Source: an uncultured Verrucomicrobiota bacterium (GTDB taxonomy: Bacteria; Verrucomicrobiota; Verrucomicrobiia; Opitutales; Opitutaceae). Taken from it: a stretch of 64,000 bases of DNA. Positions 18,044-26,623 of this stretch are shown piece after piece. Under the pieces are notes generated by a model, which had not been told where the DNA came from, made no database searches, and saw nothing but the letters and a program-made list of their open reading frames with translations. Each line of letters starts with the position of its first letter. Position 1 is the first letter of the stretch. Where the stretch lies: NCBI GenBank assembly GCA_903869675.1, contig CAIQAB010000011.1, forward strand, positions 1 to 64,000, in the 5' to 3' direction. The translations under genes were made by a program, and so were the position numbers.

Positions 18044-18964
18044 GATAAGTCCCGCCAGCGCCAAACCGTAAACCGCCAGCCAGCGGCCGGTGTGACCCAG
18101 CAGCGTGATACAGGCTTCCGGCGTCACCGCCCGAGCCTGCTCGCGGACCTGCCGAAAACCAACTAAGAGGGCCGCTGCTGAAAGCCCGATTCCAGCCGCT
18201 GGCGACAAGGTGCCTAGCCAAGCCAAACCAATCGGCACGGCCGCCGCGATCCCATGCGCCGCCGCAAACTGGCACCGTCCGTAACCGCGCCCCCAGCGCA
18301 CTAAGAGCGTGCGCTTGCCGGCCTTGGCATCGGTCTCCACATCGCGATAATTATTCGCCACCAATATGTTCGTGGCCAACGCACCGATGCCCGCGCCCGC
18401 CAGCCAGAGCTCCGGGGACAAACGGCCGGTCTGCACAAAGCAGGTCGCACCCACCGCGACTAAACCGAAGAAGATAAAAACAAAAACATCGCCCCACCCA
18501 TGGTAGGCCAACGGATAAGGCCCCCCGGTGTAGGCCACGCCGCAAACGATGCTCGCCACGCCTACGATTAAAAGGGGCCAGCCACCTTGTCCCAACAGCG
18601 TGAGCCCCACCATAAACGCCGCCACGAAGACCCCGATCATCGCACGTCTCATCACCGCCGGCGCGATCAAGCCACTCGCCACCGCCCGACGCGGGCCCAC
18701 CCGCTCTGCGGTGTCCGCTCCCTTTAAAAAATCATAGTAGTCGTTGGCGAAATTCGTCCCCACTTGGACCAGCAACGCAAACCCCAGACAAGCGAACGCC
18801 GGGCCGAAATGCACCCCACCCTCGCGAGCCGCGAAAGCCGTTCCAACTAAAACCGGTGAGACCGCCGCCGGCAAAGTGCGCGGACGTGTCGCCTCCAACC
18901 AAATCCCCGCCCGCCTGGCCAGACCGCCCCGCCCCGCCGGCAACTCAGTCGTTTCCGCCATCAC
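18029..18964 (-). CDS. menA: 1,4-dihydroxy-2-naphthoate polyprenyltransferase
   Basis: The 311-residue membrane protein belongs to the UbiA prenyltransferase superfamily. The first Asp-rich motif NFANDYYDFLKGAD is at residues 71-84 and the second, NNYRDVETDAKAGKRTL, at about 202-218. They bind the Mg-diphosphate of the prenyl donor. The TARPRTLP-like start (EATRPRTLPAAVSPVLVG) and spacing match MenA, which attaches the isoprenoid chain to DHNA in menaquinone synthesis. Its start overlaps the end of the upstream membrane protein gene by 20 bases, so they are probably co-transcribed. No other men gene is in the window. Confidence 0.9.
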   Translation of the reverse strand: MMAETTELPAGRGGLARRAGIWLEATRPRTLPAAVSPVLVGTAFAAREGGVHFGPAFACLGFALLVQVGTNFANDYYDFLKGADTAERVGPRRAVASGLIAPAVMRRAMIGVFVAAFMVGLTLLGQGGWPLLIVGVASIVCGVAYTGGPYPLAYHGWGDVFVFIFFGLVAVGATCFVQTGRLSPELWLAGAGIGALATNILVANNYRDVETDAKAGKRTLLVRWGRGYGRCQFAAAHGIAAAVPIGLAWLGTLSPAAGIGLSAAALLVGFRQVREQARAVTPEACITLLGHTGRWLAVYGLALAGLILGTG

Positions 18965-19643
18965 GGGGCACGACTTTGAACTTTTTATCGAAGGAACCAG
19001 TCAGTCGTTTTTTGAGGAGCACACTGACCAACACCGGCATCCAGATAACCCCTGCCAGCACTATCCCGGTAATCGGCTGCGCATCGCGAATCATCAAAGA
19101 CAGACAGAGCGTGATAGCCCCCTGCACAAAAAGCAGCGCCCCGATTCCGGGCAGGACCGGCGACAAGGCCCACGAGCCAAACATCGCGATAAATCCGATC
19201 ACACTTCCCATCACCCCCACCCCTAGACCTTGCAGAAAAAAGACCGGTGCATAAAGACCCAGCCTGCCCTCGATGCGCACCATCTGCACCATCGTGCCTA
19301 GGCACCAGATTCCAGCCACCGTGGCGAGCACCCAGCCGGTGGGAGCTGCTTCAGGATCAGCCGTCCACTGCTGCGCCACGAGCATGACCGCGTAGCCGCT
19401 CGCCGCCGCACGGAAAAAATCCACCCAGTTACGGGACTTGGCGGCCTCCTGCAGCGGCTTGGGCGAGCGATCGTAAGGATCCCGCTCCACCTTGGTTTGA
19501 TTGACCTTGCGCGGGGGCTTGGGCGACACCCGCTTCCCGAATCTCATCCAGCCGCGTGGAAAGCAGAGTAGAAATAAGGCGACCGCGAGATAGATGTAAA
19601 AAGTGACGGGCACGTGATTAATGGGGACGGATAATCCATCCAT
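18945..19643 (-). CDS. Multi-spanning membrane protein of unknown function
   Basis: The 232-residue protein has one N-terminal membrane segment (HVPVTFYIYLAVALFLLCF), a basic cytoplasmic stretch with many Lys/Arg/Pro, and about four or five further hydrophobic segments from residue 85 onward. I do not recognise the family. The gene overlaps the menA start, which suggests coupled expression and perhaps a role at the membrane near quinone synthesis, but nothing in the sequence shows a reaction. The start at 19643 gives a sensible membrane topology. Confidence 0.7.
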   Translation of the reverse strand: MDGLSVPINHVPVTFYIYLAVALFLLCFPRGWMRFGKRVSPKPPRKVNQTKVERDPYDRSPKPLQEAAKSRNWVDFFRAAASGYAVMLVAQQWTADPEAAPTGWVLATVAGIWCLGTMVQMVRIEGRLGLYAPVFFLQGLGVGVMGSVIGFIAMFGSWALSPVLPGIGALLFVQGAITLCLSLMIRDAQPITGIVLAGVIWMPVLVSVLLKKRLTGSFDKKFKVVPRDGGND

Positions 19644-19697
19644 ATGCCGGCAGGTTTCCAGCCATGTAAAGCGTGTGATTCAACGGCGGAGCGGGAA

Positions 19698-20189
19698 TCA
19701 TGCTCTCACCGCCGTCCAGCGCTCATAATCAGCCCGGGACATAAACCGCAACGCCGCCGAGTTTATGCAGAAACGCAGGCCCGTCGGCTTGGGCCCGTCC
19801 TCAAAAACATGCCCGAGGTGCCCGCCGTCGACCGCGCAATGCACCTCAATACGTTTCATGCCGTGGCTTTCATCCACTTCCGCGGCCACAAACTTGGCCT
19901 CAACCGGCCGGCTGAAGCTCGGCCAACCGGTGCCACTATCGAATTTGTCCCGTGAATCAAAAAGCGGCGTGTCGCTGCCGACCGAGAAATAAACTCCGTC
20001 CTCATGGTGGTCCCAGTAGGCATTACGAAAGGGCGGCTCCGTGCCCTGCTGGCGGGTCACCCGGAATTGCTCGGGGCTGAGCAAGGCACGCCACTGTTCC
20101 TCGCTGTGTGTCACAGCTCGGCCGGCCATATCGATTACCACCTGCGAGGGCAATCCGCAGGCGGATTTCTCCGCATTGGTTTTATCCAT
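19698..20189 (-). CDS. msrB: Peptide-methionine (R)-S-oxide reductase MsrB, zinc-site cysteines absent
   Basis: The SelR fold is clear from PPFRNAYWDHHEDGVY, DSGTGWPSF, GHLGHVFEDGP and the catalytic block RFCINSAALRF. The enzyme reduces methionine-R-sulfoxide. The two CxxC pairs that bind structural zinc in many MsrB proteins are missing: the first position reads SVGS and the second CAVD. The usual resolving-cysteine position in the GWPSF block is Thr (SGTGWPSF), so the reductant probably regenerates the enzyme in a different way. The ATG at 20189 gives 163 residues, and an internal ATG closer to the domain is also possible. No signal peptide is evident, so unlike MsrA here it is probably cytoplasmic. 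Confidence 0.9.
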   Translation of the reverse strand: MDKTNAEKSACGLPSQVVIDMAGRAVTHSEEQWRALLSPEQFRVTRQQGTEPPFRNAYWDHHEDGVYFSVGSDTPLFDSRDKFDSGTGWPSFSRPVEAKFVAAEVDESHGMKRIEVHCAVDGGHLGHVFEDGPKPTGLRFCINSAALRFMSRADYERWTAVRA

Positions 20190-20327
20190 TCCCGGACGAT
20201 GCCCATCCCGCCCCAGCTTGCAATCGCAGGGCGCGCCTGCACTTACCCGCACCCCCTCCGGTCAACATCGGTGACTACCGCGCGCGACCTCCCTTGACCC
20301 CGCAAGGCGCCTGCCGGAGGTTTTCGC

Positions 20328-21212
20328 ATGCGTTTTATCACCGCGTGTGGCTTCGCGCTCCTGACCCTGCTCGCCAACTCCGCCTTGGTCGGCGCCGAGC
20401 CCCCGCCACCGCTGGAACTAGTCACGGGCCTCCACTTGGTTGAGGGCGCTGCCGGCGACGCCGATAGCTTCCACGTCACCGACGGCCAGCGAACACTGCA
20501 CCTACGCCTCTACCTCGTGGATGCCCCCGAGACCTCCGCCGCCGACCCCACCCTCGCCCGTCGCGTGCGCGAGCAAACCCGCTATTTCGGCCTGCCCACG
20601 CCCGCCGATACGCTGCGGTTTGGCAGAGCCGCCGCCGAACGCACGCGTGCACTACTCGCCCGCCCGTTCACCGCCCACACCGCCGGCACCCGCGGCCTCG
20701 GACGCTCCTCAGAACCGCGCGTCTATGCCTTTGTGACCACCGCCGATGGCGAGGACCTCGCGGAAATCCTGGTCCGCGAGGGCCTGGCCCGTGCGTATGG
20801 CGTAGGTCGAGCCAATCCCGCCGGCGTGCCCCAAGAAGAGCAACGCGCCCATCTCGCCGACCTCGAACTGGCCGCCGGCCTGGCCCGGCGCGGTATCTGG
20901 GCCGCCTCCGATCCGGATAAACTCGCGGCCTCCCGCGCCGAGGAACGCCGCGACGCGGCCGACCTCGCCGCCGTCTCCAGCGCCGCCCAGGCCCCCGCGA
21001 CCACGCCGTCCGGCGACCCCATCACGCCAGCTCCGGTCAATCTCAATACCGCCAGCCTCACCGAGCTCGATACACTCCCCGGCATCGGCCCTGCCCTCGC
21101 CAAACGTATCGTGGCCGCCCGCCCCTTGGCCAATGTCGACGCGCTAGCCGGCATCCCCGGCATCGGCCCCGCTACCCTTGCCCGCCTGCGCCCTCTTGTC
21201 ACCGCGCCCTGA
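20328..21212 (+). CDS. Secreted thermonuclease-like protein fused to ComEA helix-hairpin-helix domain
   Basis: The 294-residue protein starts with a signal peptide (about residues 1-24). A staphylococcal nuclease-like OB-fold region follows with LHLRLYLVDAPETS, LGRSSEPRVYAFV and ILVREGLARAYG, matching the thermonuclease core and its Arg/Glu catalytic positions loosely. From about residue 235 there is a ComEA-type repeat of helix-hairpin-helix motifs: VNLNTASLTELDTLPGIGPA and AGIPGIGPATLARLRPL. The second domain binds DNA non-specifically. A periplasmic or extracellular DNA-degrading or DNA-uptake role is inferred. It is divergent from msrB. Confidence 0.85.
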   Translation: MRFITACGFALLTLLANSALVGAEPPPPLELVTGLHLVEGAAGDADSFHVTDGQRTLHLRLYLVDAPETSAADPTLARRVREQTRYFGLPTPADTLRFGRAAAERTRALLARPFTAHTAGTRGLGRSSEPRVYAFVTTADGEDLAEILVREGLARAYGVGRANPAGVPQEEQRAHLADLELAAGLARRGIWAASDPDKLAASRAEERRDAADLAAVSSAAQAPATTPSGDPITPAPVNLNTASLTELDTLPGIGPALAKRIVAARPLANVDALAGIPGIGPATLARLRPLVTAP

Positions 21213-21242
21213 CTGGCGCTGGGCACGCAATTTCCGCCACCT

Positions 21243-21275
21243 TCATTCTGCATTCGGGATTCGTCATTCGGCAAT
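21243..21275. repeat. Dispersed ATTCGGGATTCG-type intergenic repeat
   Basis: The gap before the aldo/keto reductase gene holds three spaced ATTCKG-like units (CATTCTG, CATTCGGG, GTCATTCGG). The same kind of sequence occurs in both arms of the inverted repeat at 25431-25538, so it is one member of a dispersed family rather than part of a gene. Confidence 0.55.
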
Positions 21276-21297
21276 TCCTGCCTTGGCTGAGCGCACT

Positions 21298-22284
21298 ATG
21301 ACCATGCTCTACCGCCGCCTCGGCCAGACCGGCCTTCAAGTCAGCGCGCTTTCCTTCGGCGCCTGGGTAACCTTTGGCAACCAGATCAGCGACGACACCG
21401 CCCGCGAATTGCTCGAGACCGCCTACGCCGGCGGGGTGAATTTCTTCGACAACGCCGAAGGCTATGCGGCCGGGCAGGCCGAGATCGTGATGGGGCGGAT
21501 CCTGAAAAACTCCGGCTGGACCCGCTCTTCCTACGTCGTCTCGAGCAAGGTCTTTTTCGGCGATACCTATAAGGGCCCCAACGGCCGCGGACTCTCCCGT
21601 AAACACGTCGTGGAAGCCTGCCACTCCGCCCTGAGTCGCCTCCAGGTTGACCACCTCGACCTTTATTTTTGCCATCGCCCCGACCCCGAAACGCCCATCT
21701 TGGAAACCGTCCGGGCGATGCATGACCTGATCAACCAGGGTAAAGTGCTCTACTGGGGCACCAGCGAGTGGAGTGCGCAGGAAATCCTCGAAGCCCGCCG
21801 CCTGGCCGATAAACACAACTTCCACGCCCCCGTCGTCGAGCAGTCCCAATACAACCTCTTCCACCGTCACCGCGTGGAGCAGGAATACGCGCCGCTCTAT
21901 GAAACCGGCCCGGGCCTCGGCACCACCATCTGGTCCCCCCTCGCCAGCGGCCTGCTGACCGGAAAATACAATGACGGTGTGCCGCCCGAATCCCGCCTGA
22001 CCGTGAAAGGCCTGGAGTGGCTGCGCGACCGCGTGATCGACGAACAAAAACCCAAACTCGACGTCGTGCCCGCCCTCGCCGCCATCGCCCGGGAGCTTGA
22101 TACCACCCTGCCCCGCCTTGCCGTCGCCTGGTGCCTGAAAAATCTCCGCGTGAGCACCGTGATCCTCGGCGCCTCCCGTCCCGCCCAACTAAAAGAAAAC
22201 CTAGGCGCGCTCGATCTCTTGCCCAAGCTCAGCCCGGAATTACTCGCCCGCCTCGACAGCCTGGCGCTCCCCGCCGCGACGTAG
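21298..22284 (+). CDS. Aldo/keto reductase, voltage-gated potassium channel beta-like (YghZ type)
   Basis: The 328-residue protein is an NADPH-dependent TIM-barrel oxidoreductase. The start MLYRRLGQTGLQVSALSFG, the catalytic tetrad regions FDNAEGYAAGQAE (Asp, Tyr), SSKVFF (Lys) and YFCHRPD (His), and the C-terminal SRPAQLKENLGAL cofactor segment place it in the aldo/keto reductase family near Kv-beta and YghZ. Such enzymes reduce aldehydes such as methylglyoxal. The ATG at 21298 was chosen over the longer frame, whose extra N-terminus is translated from a dispersed repeat. It is convergent with the exosortase gene. Confidence 0.88.
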   Translation: MTMLYRRLGQTGLQVSALSFGAWVTFGNQISDDTARELLETAYAGGVNFFDNAEGYAAGQAEIVMGRILKNSGWTRSSYVVSSKVFFGDTYKGPNGRGLSRKHVVEACHSALSRLQVDHLDLYFCHRPDPETPILETVRAMHDLINQGKVLYWGTSEWSAQEILEARRLADKHNFHAPVVEQSQYNLFHRHRVEQEYAPLYETGPGLGTTIWSPLASGLLTGKYNDGVPPESRLTVKGLEWLRDRVIDEQKPKLDVVPALAAIARELDTTLPRLAVAWCLKNLRVSTVILGASRPAQLKENLGALDLLPKLSPELLARLDSLALPAAT

Positions 22285-22320
22285 TGCGCGCGGCGGGATA
22301 GCTTGCCGCTCGCGGAGCCC

Positions 22321-23364
22321 TTAACCCGCCTCCGGCGGAGTCCGCGGCGCCGCGGCCTCGGCATCGTCGGAGAACGTGATCTTTAGGTTGAACAGCGGCA
22401 GCATGCAAAGCAGCCCGACCACCGTCAGCCCGAGCACCGCGTAGCCCGCCGCATCATGCACGAAGCCTTCGATCGCCTCGTGCCCGAAATTGTAAGCCCA
22501 GGCGGTCAGGAAAATACCGCGCACCAGGTTGGTGAACACCGCGAACAGCATCGCCGCAACCACCAGTGCGGTTTTTTTCCAAAACTGGGTCAAAAACACC
22601 GAGGCCAGAAAAGACCCCGCAAATAAACACGCCGTCAACGAGCGGATGCCGGAACAGGCCTCCGCCACTCCCACCTGGTTCGGTTTGCCGTCCGCCATCG
22701 GCGGGAGCACGAGGATGTTGCCTTGCTGTTCGATCGGCATGCCCAGGAGGTCGAAACAGAAAAAAACCACCGAGGTAACTTTGCGAAGAAGAAAGAGGCT
22801 GAGGTTTTGTTCCACCACCGACACCATCGGGGCCGAGACCAGCCAAACCAGCGTCGGAAAGAAAAAGAGGGACACCAGCTTCACCCGGTCATCTTCCCAC
22901 AGCCCCACGCGACGCCCCTGAGCCGCGCCGCCAGTGCCCGGCTCAGGGGCATTCAGAAATAAAAGCGGCAAGACCAAGGCCGCCGATCCCAGCGTGATCG
23001 CGAGTGTGCCAGGCAGGGAAGACCCCGCGCCCGCCCGGTAAAACGCCCCGATCAAAAATAAACCTGCGCCGGCGAGCATCGTCCCATAAACCGCCGCGTG
23101 GAGCAGAAACGCCGCCACCCCGCCCGCCCGGGCCCCCTCTGGATTCGCGCAGGCCGCCGCCGCCGTCGTGATCCTTAACCAGCGGTCATGAATCACGAAA
23201 CCCACAAAAGCCGGCACCAGCCAGCCGAAGCCGTAATCCTCCTTGGTGCTCCACCAGTGCGACTGGTCCCAGGTCACAAAGGCCCAAAACGCCGCCGCGA
23301 CCAATAGCGCAGCCGAAAAAGGCATCGGAAGGGCGGCGGTGAATTTTTGCCAAAGGGTCTTCAT
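22321..23364 (-). CDS. Exosortase/archaeosortase family transpeptidase
   Basis: The 347-residue protein has about eight membrane segments and the three exosortase catalytic positions: Cys in VAEACSGIRSL (about residue 237), Arg in TNLVRGIFL (about 278) and His in FVHDAAGYAVL (about 300). Exosortases cleave the C-terminal sorting signal of PEP-CTERM-like proteins at the membrane and are tied to exopolysaccharide loci. No protein with a PEP-CTERM tail was recognised in the window, so its substrates are elsewhere. The ATG at 23364 precedes the first membrane segment by about 15 residues. It lies 80 bases downstream of fabF in the same direction. Confidence 0.88.
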   Translation of the reverse strand: MKTLWQKFTAALPMPFSAALLVAAAFWAFVTWDQSHWWSTKEDYGFGWLVPAFVGFVIHDRWLRITTAAAACANPEGARAGGVAAFLLHAAVYGTMLAGAGLFLIGAFYRAGAGSSLPGTLAITLGSAALVLPLLFLNAPEPGTGGAAQGRRVGLWEDDRVKLVSLFFFPTLVWLVSAPMVSVVEQNLSLFLLRKVTSVVFFCFDLLGMPIEQQGNILVLPPMADGKPNQVGVAEACSGIRSLTACLFAGSFLASVFLTQFWKKTALVVAAMLFAVFTNLVRGIFLTAWAYNFGHEAIEGFVHDAAGYAVLGLTVVGLLCMLPLFNLKITFSDDAEAAAPRTPPEAG

Positions 23365-23444
23365 GGAGTGGAAACACCGGAATGGGCGCGAAACCCGGCC
23401 AAAGCACAAGCCCCGGCCGCGTTTCCCGCCACGTCACCGAAACG

Positions 23445-24770
23445 TCACCCGGCCGTGAAAACCAGCGAGCAGTTTGTGCCGCCGAAGCCAAAGCTGTTCG
23501 CCAGCGCCGCGCGCACCGGTTTGCGGACCGCCACATTGGGCGTCACATTGAGCCCCAGCGCCGCCACCGCCGGGTCGAGGGTGCCGAGGTTGATGGTCGG
23601 CGGCACCACCCCCGTCTCGATGGCCTTGACCGCCGCAAAGGCTCCCATCGCCCCCGCCGCGCCCAAAAGATGGCCTGTCATGGATTTAACTCCGCTTACA
23701 TGAAGCGCGGCCTTGTTTTCCGCAAAAACCGTCGCAATCGCGGCCGCTTCCTCCCCGTCGCCACCCGGCGTGGACGTGGCATGGGCGGAAACATAGTCCA
23801 CCGCCGCAGGCGCCAGCCCTGCGTCAGCCAGCGCCGAGCGCATCGCCCGGGCCGATCCCTCGGCGCCGGGCGCGAGCGAAGAAAGGTGAAAGGCATCCGC
23901 CGATGCCCCATACCCCGCCAGCTCAGCGTAAATCCGCGCCCCTCGGGCCAGCGCATGCTCGCGCTCCTCCAACACAAAAACCACCGCACCCTCGCTGAGC
24001 ACGAAGCCGTCGCGCTCCGCATCGTAGGGACGCGAGGCCGCCGCGGGCGCGTCGTTGCGGGTCGAGAGCGCCTTCATCTGGGCAAAAGCCCCCACCGCCA
24101 GCGGAGTGACGGTGCTCTCCGCCCCTCCCGCCACCATGACGTCGGCCTGACCCCGCGCGATCAAAGCCGCCGCCTCGCCCAACGCATGCCCGCTCGTCGC
24201 GCAAGCCGAGGCCACCGCGTAGTTCGGCCCCTGCAAATTAAGGACGAGGCTGACCTGCCCCGCGAGCAGGTTGGGCGCGATTTGAATGATGAAAAATGGT
24301 GAGATTTTGCGGAACCCACCCGCCTTCCACGTCTCCTGCGTAGCCTCAATCTCGGGAAGACCGCCCAGGCCCACCCCGAGGTTCACTCCCAGCCGCGTGG
24401 CGTCGATCTTATCGCGAACCGCATCCAATCCCGAGTCCGCATAGGCTTCGATGGCCGCCGCCGTGCCGAGATGGGTGAAACGTCCGAACTTCTTCGCATC
24501 CTTGGGGGTAAACGCACTCGCCAAAACCTCGCCGTCCGCCCCGCGCGGACGCAGCGGCGCCGGCAGCGGCGCGGTCGGTTCGAACCCCCGCACTTCGCCG
24601 GCGATCCGCGCCGCGCAGAGGGCGGCATCAAACCGCGTGATCAGGCCGATGCCTGAACGCCCTTCGGCGAGCGCCGCCCAATTCACCCCAGCCGTGAGCC
24701 CGAGCGGCGTGACCGCCCCCAAGCCTGTGACCACCACCCGGCGACGCGTTGCAACGACCTGATTTAGCAT
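23445..24770 (-). CDS. fabF: 3-oxoacyl-[acyl-carrier-protein] synthase II
   Basis: The 441-residue enzyme condenses malonyl-ACP with acyl-ACP in fatty acid elongation. The catalytic triad is visible: Cys in VASACATSGHA (about residue 190), His in YVSAHATSTPGGD (about 326) and His in KSMTGHLLGAAGA (about 364). The C-terminal FGFGGTNCSLVF motif is typical. The C-His-His set and the length indicate KAS I/II, and FabF is preferred by overall motif wording. The start at 24770 gives an N-terminus RRRVVVTGLGAVTPLG that fits the family; the longer frame upstream overlaps the divergent HIT gene. Confidence 0.92.
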   Translation of the reverse strand: MLNQVVATRRRVVVTGLGAVTPLGLTAGVNWAALAEGRSGIGLITRFDAALCAARIAGEVRGFEPTAPLPAPLRPRGADGEVLASAFTPKDAKKFGRFTHLGTAAAIEAYADSGLDAVRDKIDATRLGVNLGVGLGGLPEIEATQETWKAGGFRKISPFFIIQIAPNLLAGQVSLVLNLQGPNYAVASACATSGHALGEAAALIARGQADVMVAGGAESTVTPLAVGAFAQMKALSTRNDAPAAASRPYDAERDGFVLSEGAVVFVLEEREHALARGARIYAELAGYGASADAFHLSSLAPGAEGSARAMRSALADAGLAPAAVDYVSAHATSTPGGDGEEAAAIATVFAENKAALHVSGVKSMTGHLLGAAGAMGAFAAVKAIETGVVPPTINLGTLDPAVAALGLNVTPNVAVRKPVRAALANSFGFGGTNCSLVFTAG

Positions 24771-24929
24771 AAGCGAACTGTGTTGGCGGAAAAACCAGGC
24801 CCTGAAAAGCATGCAACGCAGCCCGCCCCCGCCCGCCCCACCCGGCTCGCCCCCTGCTTTGACATCCCGCCCGCCCGCCCCTTGGCTGGTCACCCTTTTC
24901 CCTCTCCGCTCCCGCCGCCCCTTTCCCGC

Positions 24930-25442
24930 ATGTCGCAGCTTCATCCCTACTGGCGCATGGATTACATCGAGGCACCGCGCCCTCCCGATGGCTACCGACC
25001 CTTCACCGAACTGCCCGCGCTGGGCGACGACCGGGCCGCCTTGATCGTGCATCGCGCCCCCCTGAGCTACCTGATGCTCAACCGCTTCCCCTACAATCCC
25101 GGCCACCTCCTCGCCATCCCCTACCGCGAGGTCGCCGATCTGACCGATTTGACCTCCACCGAACAGGCTGACCTCATGGCCACGCTCGTCTTCGGCGAAA
25201 AACTCCTCCGCGCCGTCCTGAAACCAGACGCCTTTAACCTAGGCTTCAACCTCGGCCGCCCCGCCGGCGGGAGCGTCGAACACCTTCACGGCCACCTCGT
25301 TCCGCGCTGGAGCGGGGACAATAATTTCATGCCTGTCATCGGCCAAACCCGCATCCTCCCGCAGGCCCTTGATGAAACTTGGCAGCGCCTCGCGGCCGAA
25401 GCGGCGAGAATGGCCGCCGCCGGCGCGGCGAATTCCGAATGA
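24930..25442 (+). CDS. HIT-family nucleotide hydrolase/transferase
   Basis: The 170-residue protein has the histidine triad HLHGH at residues 118-122 in the context VEHLHGHLVPRW, preceded by NPGHLLAIPYREV and FNLGFNLGRPAGGSVEH. The wording resembles the branch of HIT proteins near Ap4A phosphorylase-type enzymes that act on dinucleoside polyphosphates or AMP conjugates. The last residues NSE and the stop codon are supplied by the left arm of a dispersed repeat. It is divergent from fabF and sits upstream of phoH. Confidence 0.87.
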   Translation: MSQLHPYWRMDYIEAPRPPDGYRPFTELPALGDDRAALIVHRAPLSYLMLNRFPYNPGHLLAIPYREVADLTDLTSTEQADLMATLVFGEKLLRAVLKPDAFNLGFNLGRPAGGSVEHLHGHLVPRWSGDNNFMPVIGQTRILPQALDETWQRLAAEAARMAAAGAANSE

Positions 25443-25538
25443 CAAAACCCGAAATCCGAATACTCCGCCCGCACCACCCCTAGCCCTCCGCGCTCCCTCC
25501 TTTTCCGTCGTCATTCGGATTTCGTCCTACGGATTTTC
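25431..25538. repeat. Inverted pair of ATTCGGATTTCG-type repeat units
   Basis: The left arm at 25431-25462 contains CGAAATCCGAAT and the right arm at 25508-25538 contains its reverse complement ATTCGGATTTCG. Flanking parts also match with a small length difference. A pyrimidine-rich stretch of about 45 bases separates them. The left arm overlaps the 3' end of the HIT gene and carries its stop codon. A single copy of the same family is at 21243-21275. Confidence 0.65.
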
Positions 25539-25549
25539 CACCTGCCGCC

Positions 25550-26530
25550 ATGGCCTCCGCCACCCTGCACTTTCCGTCCGCCCGCCACCTGAGCCAGCTC
25601 TACGCCGGACAGCCGGAAAACCTCGCCGCCGCCGAACGCCTGCTCGGCGTTACCCTAATTTCTCGCGACGACTGGCTGCGCCTCGAGGGAGACCCCGAAC
25701 GCGTCGGCGCCGCCGAAACCCTGTTCGCACTGCTGAACGAAGCCCGCACCCAGGGCCTGGCCATACGCACCCCCGATTTCCTGCGCTTTGCCGAGGGCGT
25801 CGCCCGGGGCGAGGCCGCCAACCTGCGCGCGTTGTTTACTAATCCCGTGGTCGTCGCCACCCAGCGCAGGACGATCATACCCAAAACCCTCGGCCAAAAA
25901 CTCTATCTTCAGGCCATCCTGCGCCACCCGCTGGTATTCGGGATCGGCCCCGCTGGCACCGGGAAAACCTACCTCGCGATGGCCGCCGCCGTGCACGCCC
26001 TGCTGAAAAACCAGGTTGAACGCATCATCCTGACCCGCCCCGCCGTCGAGGCCGGCGAGGCCCTTGGCTTCCTGCCCGGCGACCTGAACGAAAAAATCCT
26101 CCCCTACCTGCGCCCGCTCTACGACGCGATGGGGGATATGATCGACGCCGGCGACGTCGCCAAACTCACCGAAAAGGGCGTGATCGAGGTCGCCCCGCTG
26201 GCCTACATGCGCGGCCGCACCCTGAGTCGCAGTTTTATCATCCTCGACGAGGCCCAGAATACCACGCCGGAACAGATGATGATGTTCCTCACCCGGCTGG
26301 GCGACGAGTCGCGCATGGTCGTGACCGGAGATATCACGCAGATCGATCTGCCTCGCGCCAAACAGTCGGGCCTGCTCGAGATCCAGCGCATCCTGCGCGA
26401 CGTCGAGGGCATCGAGTTTCATCACTTCAGCTCGGCCGACGTCGTGCGGCACCCCTTGGTGCTGCGCATCATCGACGCCTACGAGCGTTACCAAAATCCC
26501 ATGAACCCCTCCGGGCCGGCCAAAGCGTAA
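25550..26530 (+). CDS. PhoH-like ATPase
   Basis: The 326-residue protein has a P-loop GPAGTGKT at residues 133-140 and a Walker B region IILDEAQN at about 231-238, followed by MMMFLTRLGDESRMVVTGD. This order is characteristic of PhoH, a cytoplasmic ATPase proposed to act in RNA metabolism and often encoded next to ybeY. Here the following gene is a PgpH-type phosphohydrolase, the arrangement found in many Firmicutes and Verrucomicrobiota, but no ybeY is present in the window. Confidence 0.9.
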   Translation: MASATLHFPSARHLSQLYAGQPENLAAAERLLGVTLISRDDWLRLEGDPERVGAAETLFALLNEARTQGLAIRTPDFLRFAEGVARGEAANLRALFTNPVVVATQRRTIIPKTLGQKLYLQAILRHPLVFGIGPAGTGKTYLAMAAAVHALLKNQVERIILTRPAVEAGEALGFLPGDLNEKILPYLRPLYDAMGDMIDAGDVAKLTEKGVIEVAPLAYMRGRTLSRSFIILDEAQNTTPEQMMMFLTRLGDESRMVVTGDITQIDLPRAKQSGLLEIQRILRDVEGIEFHHFSSADVVRHPLVLRIIDAYERYQNPMNPSGPAKA

Positions 26531-26623
26531 CGCAGCCCCCTTTTTACCTTGTCCTCCCTCGCCACTTTTCTCGCCCGCCTGCGCGCCGCATTCGCCGCCG
26601 CCCCCCCCCACGCCCCCGTTCCC

